NCBI GenBank assembly: GCA_032055545.1 | Contig: DAMBQR010000001.1 | Location: forward strand, 1 to 64,000 | Direction of reading: 5' to 3' | Source of the DNA: Pseudescherichia sp032055545 | Lineage (GTDB): Bacteria > Pseudomonadota > Gammaproteobacteria > Enterobacterales > Enterobacteriaceae | Length of the DNA: 64,000 bases | Notes under the pieces: generated by a model | Database searches by the model: none | The model's input: the letters and a program-made list of their open reading frames with translations, nothing else | Told to the model about the DNA's origin: nothing | Shown: in pieces, positions 61,979 to 64,000 of the stretch | How positions within the stretch are numbered: the first letter of the stretch is position 1 | How the letters are laid out: the number at the start of each line of letters is the position of its first letter | Translations under genes and position numbers: made by a program

Positions 61979-63025
61979 CTACTCTTCGTGTGGAGCGAGC
62001 TGGTTACGGCGATACTCACCCTGGCGCTCCAGCATCCAGCCGGGATATTCGCGGGGCAGCGCGCTGACCGCATCCAGCTGTTTTAGCTCCTCGTCGCTCA
62101 GGCGGATCTCCGTCGCGGCGATGTTATCCGCCAGCTGATCCGGCCGTTTTGCACCGACAATCACGCTGCTGACCACCGGCTGATGCAGCAGCCACGCCAG
62201 GGCGATCTGCGCCACCGACACGCCTTTGCTCTCGGCAATGTTACGCATCACGTCCACGCAGTCGAATGCGCGCTCTTTGTCGACCGGCGGGAAGTCAAAC
62301 GCCAGTCGGCGGGCGCCCTCCTCTCCGCTGCCGCTACGGTCATACTTGCCGCTCAGCAGGCCGCCAGCCAGCGGGCTCCAGACCATCAGCCCCACCCCTT
62401 CGCTTTGCAGCATCGGCACCAGCTCACGCTCAAGATCCCGCCCGGCAACGGTATAGTAGGCCTGTAGCGAGGCGAAGCGGGCCAGTCCTAAGCGCTCGGA
62501 GATGCCCAGCGCCTTCATGATCTGCCACGCCGCCCAGTTGGAGACGCCGATATAGCGCACGTGCCCGTGCTGAACCAGGTTATCAAGGGCGTAGAGCGTC
62601 TCTTCAATCGGCGTTGCCGGATCGAAGCCATGCAGCTGATAGAGATCGATATGATCCAACTGGAGACGGCGCAGGCTCTCTTTGACGCTGCCGATAATAT
62701 GGTAGCGGGAGCTGCCGCGCGAGTTGACCCCGCCGGTGCCGGTTTCGCCAAACACTTTGGTCGCCACCACCACGTCTTCGCGGGGGATCTTGAGGTTTTT
62801 CAGCGCCTGGCCGGTGATCTCTTCCGAGCGCCCTTCCGAGTAGACGTTGGCGGTATCGATAAAATTGATGCCCGCCGCGAGGGCGTCGCCCACCAGCCGC
62901 TCAGCGTCGTTCTGCCGCAGCTGACCAATCTTGCCCCACATGCCGCCTTCGCCGCCGAAGGTCATGGTGCCCAGGCACAGCTCAGAAACAAACAGACCGG
63001 TACTGCCAAGTTTTTGATAACGCAT
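61979..63025 (-). CDS. Aldo/keto reductase
   Basis: NADPH-dependent oxidoreductase of the AKR superfamily, 348 residues. The catalytic tetrad is visible: Asp and Tyr in FIDTANVYSEGRSEEI, Lys in VVVATKVFG and His in IDLYQLHGFDP. The NADP-binding end VIVGAKRPDQLADNI and the N-terminus MRYQKLGSTGLFVSELCLGT are typical of the YajO/Tas-like group. Cytoplasmic; substrate unknown. It starts about 100 bases from the end of the efflux gene on the same strand. Confidence 0.9.
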   Translation of the reverse strand: MRYQKLGSTGLFVSELCLGTMTFGGEGGMWGKIGQLRQNDAERLVGDALAAGINFIDTANVYSEGRSEEITGQALKNLKIPREDVVVATKVFGETGTGGVNSRGSSRYHIIGSVKESLRRLQLDHIDLYQLHGFDPATPIEETLYALDNLVQHGHVRYIGVSNWAAWQIMKALGISERLGLARFASLQAYYTVAGRDLERELVPMLQSEGVGLMVWSPLAGGLLSGKYDRSGSGEEGARRLAFDFPPVDKERAFDCVDVMRNIAESKGVSVAQIALAWLLHQPVVSSVIVGAKRPDQLADNIAATEIRLSDEELKQLDAVSALPREYPGWMLERQGEYRRNQLAPHEE

Positions 63026-63128
63026 AGAACGCTCCTTTGGATGTCAGTGAGTGTTCAGTAGTTATACTCCGACGCGCCGGATCGCGAATGTGAGGATCCT
63101 GCGCGTTTCTTGCCCAATTCTCTGAACT

Positions 63129-64000
63129 TTATCCCCGCGTCGCCTCGCCAAAGACCGGATAGTCCGGTAGCTGTACGGTCTGATACGGCTCCCAGCCGCC
63201 TCCCAGCGCCTTGTAGAGCGCCACCAGATCGAGGCTGCTCTGCACCCGTGCCTGGGCGCGCTGCTGCTCGGCCTGCGCCAGCTGGCGCTGGGCATCGAGC
63301 ACGTCAATAAAGGTAGCGATCCCCTGGCGGTAGCTGTCGCTGGCGAGATCGAACGCGCTCTGCAACGCCTCAATGGTTTTGCTCAGCCCGGCTTCACGCT
63401 GCTGATCGGTGCGGTAGCTGACCAGCGCGTTCTCTACGTCACCCAGCGCGCTCAGCACCGTCTGGCGATAGTTGAGCGCCGCTGCGCCCTGCTGCGCTCG
63501 GGCCAGCTTAACGCTGGAGACCAGCCGTCCGCCCTGGAAGATGGGAATCGACACCTGCGGCCCGAAGCTGTAGAAGTGGCTGCTCCAGTCGGTCAGCCAG
63601 TCGGTTTCGCTGTTGCGCAGGCCAAACTGGCCGCTCAGGGTCAGGCTCGGGAAGAACTGGGCCACCGAGACGCCAATCTGGGCGGTGGCCGCATGCAGGT
63701 TGGCCTCGGCTTCACGCACGTCCGGACGACGGCGGGCCAGCGTTGAGGGGATCCCGGTCTGGATGATATCCGGCAGCTTCGGCAGAGGCTGCACCGACCG
63801 TAGCTCCGCATCCAGCGCGCCGGGCGGCTTGCCAATCAGGATCGCCAGGGCATTCATCGCCTGCTGCTCCTGAGCCTGGTACTGCGGCAGCTGCGCCTCC
63901 AGGTTGCCCAGCTGCGCCCGGGCATTTTCGACATCCAGCTGCGGCGATAATCCACCGCGCTGGCGGCTTTCGGTCAGGCTAAGCGTCTCCTTTGCGGTGT
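63129..64000 (-). CDS. RND efflux outer-membrane factor, NodT/OprM family (5' end outside window)
   Basis: C-terminal 290 residues or so of a TolC-like channel; the frame is open through 64000. Visible repeats: GLSPQLDVENARAQLGNLEA, LARRRPDVREAEANLHAATA, QIGVSVAQFFPSLTLSGQFG, then SIPIFQGGRLVSSVKLARAQ and LDAQRQLAQAEQQRAQ. The lipoprotein N-terminus is missing. It would form the outer-membrane exit duct of a tripartite pump whose other genes should lie beyond the window. An in-frame ATG at 63857 is internal, not the start. Confidence 0.93.
   Translation of the reverse strand, partial: TAKETLSLTESRQRGGLSPQLDVENARAQLGNLEAQLPQYQAQEQQAMNALAILIGKPPGALDAELRSVQPLPKLPDIIQTGIPSTLARRRPDVREAEANLHAATAQIGVSVAQFFPSLTLSGQFGLRNSETDWLTDWSSHFYSFGPQVSIPIFQGGRLVSSVKLARAQQGAAALNYRQTVLSALGDVENALVSYRTDQQREAGLSKTIEALQSAFDLASDSYRQGIATFIDVLDAQRQLAQAEQQRAQARVQSSLDLVALYKALGGGWEPYQTVQLPDYPVFGEATRG

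Noticed and set aside
63641..63873. Small frames opposite or inside the efflux gene
   Set aside because: Arg/Ser-rich shadows of the GC-rich OprM-type coding sequence.
1..64000. tRNA, rRNA and complete insertion sequences
   Set aside because: No cloverleaf, ribosomal or transposase sequence was recognised anywhere in the window.

Overview
The window is chromosomal DNA of a member of the Enterobacteriaceae. Its gene content and order follow the E. coli interval potFGHI - rimK - grxA - ybjL - mdfA - deoR - dacC - rimO - gsiABCD - moeAB - fsaA - pflEF - ybiUTS, read in the opposite sense. Protein similarity to E. coli is high but not identical. Several genes are absent or added, and the backbone is GC-rich. 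The genus is an inference: an Enterobacter, Lelliottia or Leclercia type fits best. One run of ten N marks an assembly gap at 38737-38746.

Layout. 1-7990: putrescine transporter potFGH (potH cut by the window edge), ybjN, rimK, grxA, ybjM, ybjL and the sigma-E sRNA rybB. The nfsA-ybjC pair expected between rimK and grxA is missing. 7991-15300: an AT-rich island. It holds a four-repeat 'beta-flower' protein, the wreck of a P2/186-type prophage (ogr, a cox-D deletion fusion, CI repressor, a cargo AAA-ATPase/TOPRIM protein and a decayed integrase), a frameshifted DUF4917-like gene and an orphan membrane protein. 15447-22692: ybjJ, mdfA, ybjG, deoR, dacC, gstB and yliI in the ancestral order. 22822-33572: a second variable stretch. 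It holds a Fur-boxed FhuE-like siderophore receptor, an NfsA/FRP-like nitroreductase with a divergent LysR regulator, a GGDEF-EAL protein in operon with a periplasmic SUOX-like protein, a type-A chloramphenicol acetyltransferase, a cupin, a PhzF protein, a putative DNA-binding protein and bssR.

33785-42718: rimO, then a gfr-type operon for fructoselysine/glucoselysine (mannose-family PTS IIA-IIB-IIC-IID plus two SIS deglycases). It is driven by a consensus sigma-54 promoter placed just after the terminator of its LevR-like activator gene. 42865-48892: a small lipoprotein and gsiABCD (glutathione import); iaaA, normally upstream of gsiA, is absent. 49095-57574: moeA-moeB (molybdopterin), fsaA, the glycyl-radical pair pflE-pflF, ybiV and ybiU. 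The fsaA/pflE and ybiU promoters share an identical 14-bp palindromic core, and a related palindrome precedes ybiV.

57635-58767: an RNase A-like toxin module and its CdiI-like immunity gene. The toxin frame is broken at a run of five GGCT units. 59170-64000: ybiT, ldtB, an aldo-keto reductase and the 3' part of an RND outer-membrane factor gene that runs off the window. REP/BIME hairpins sit in many intergenic gaps.
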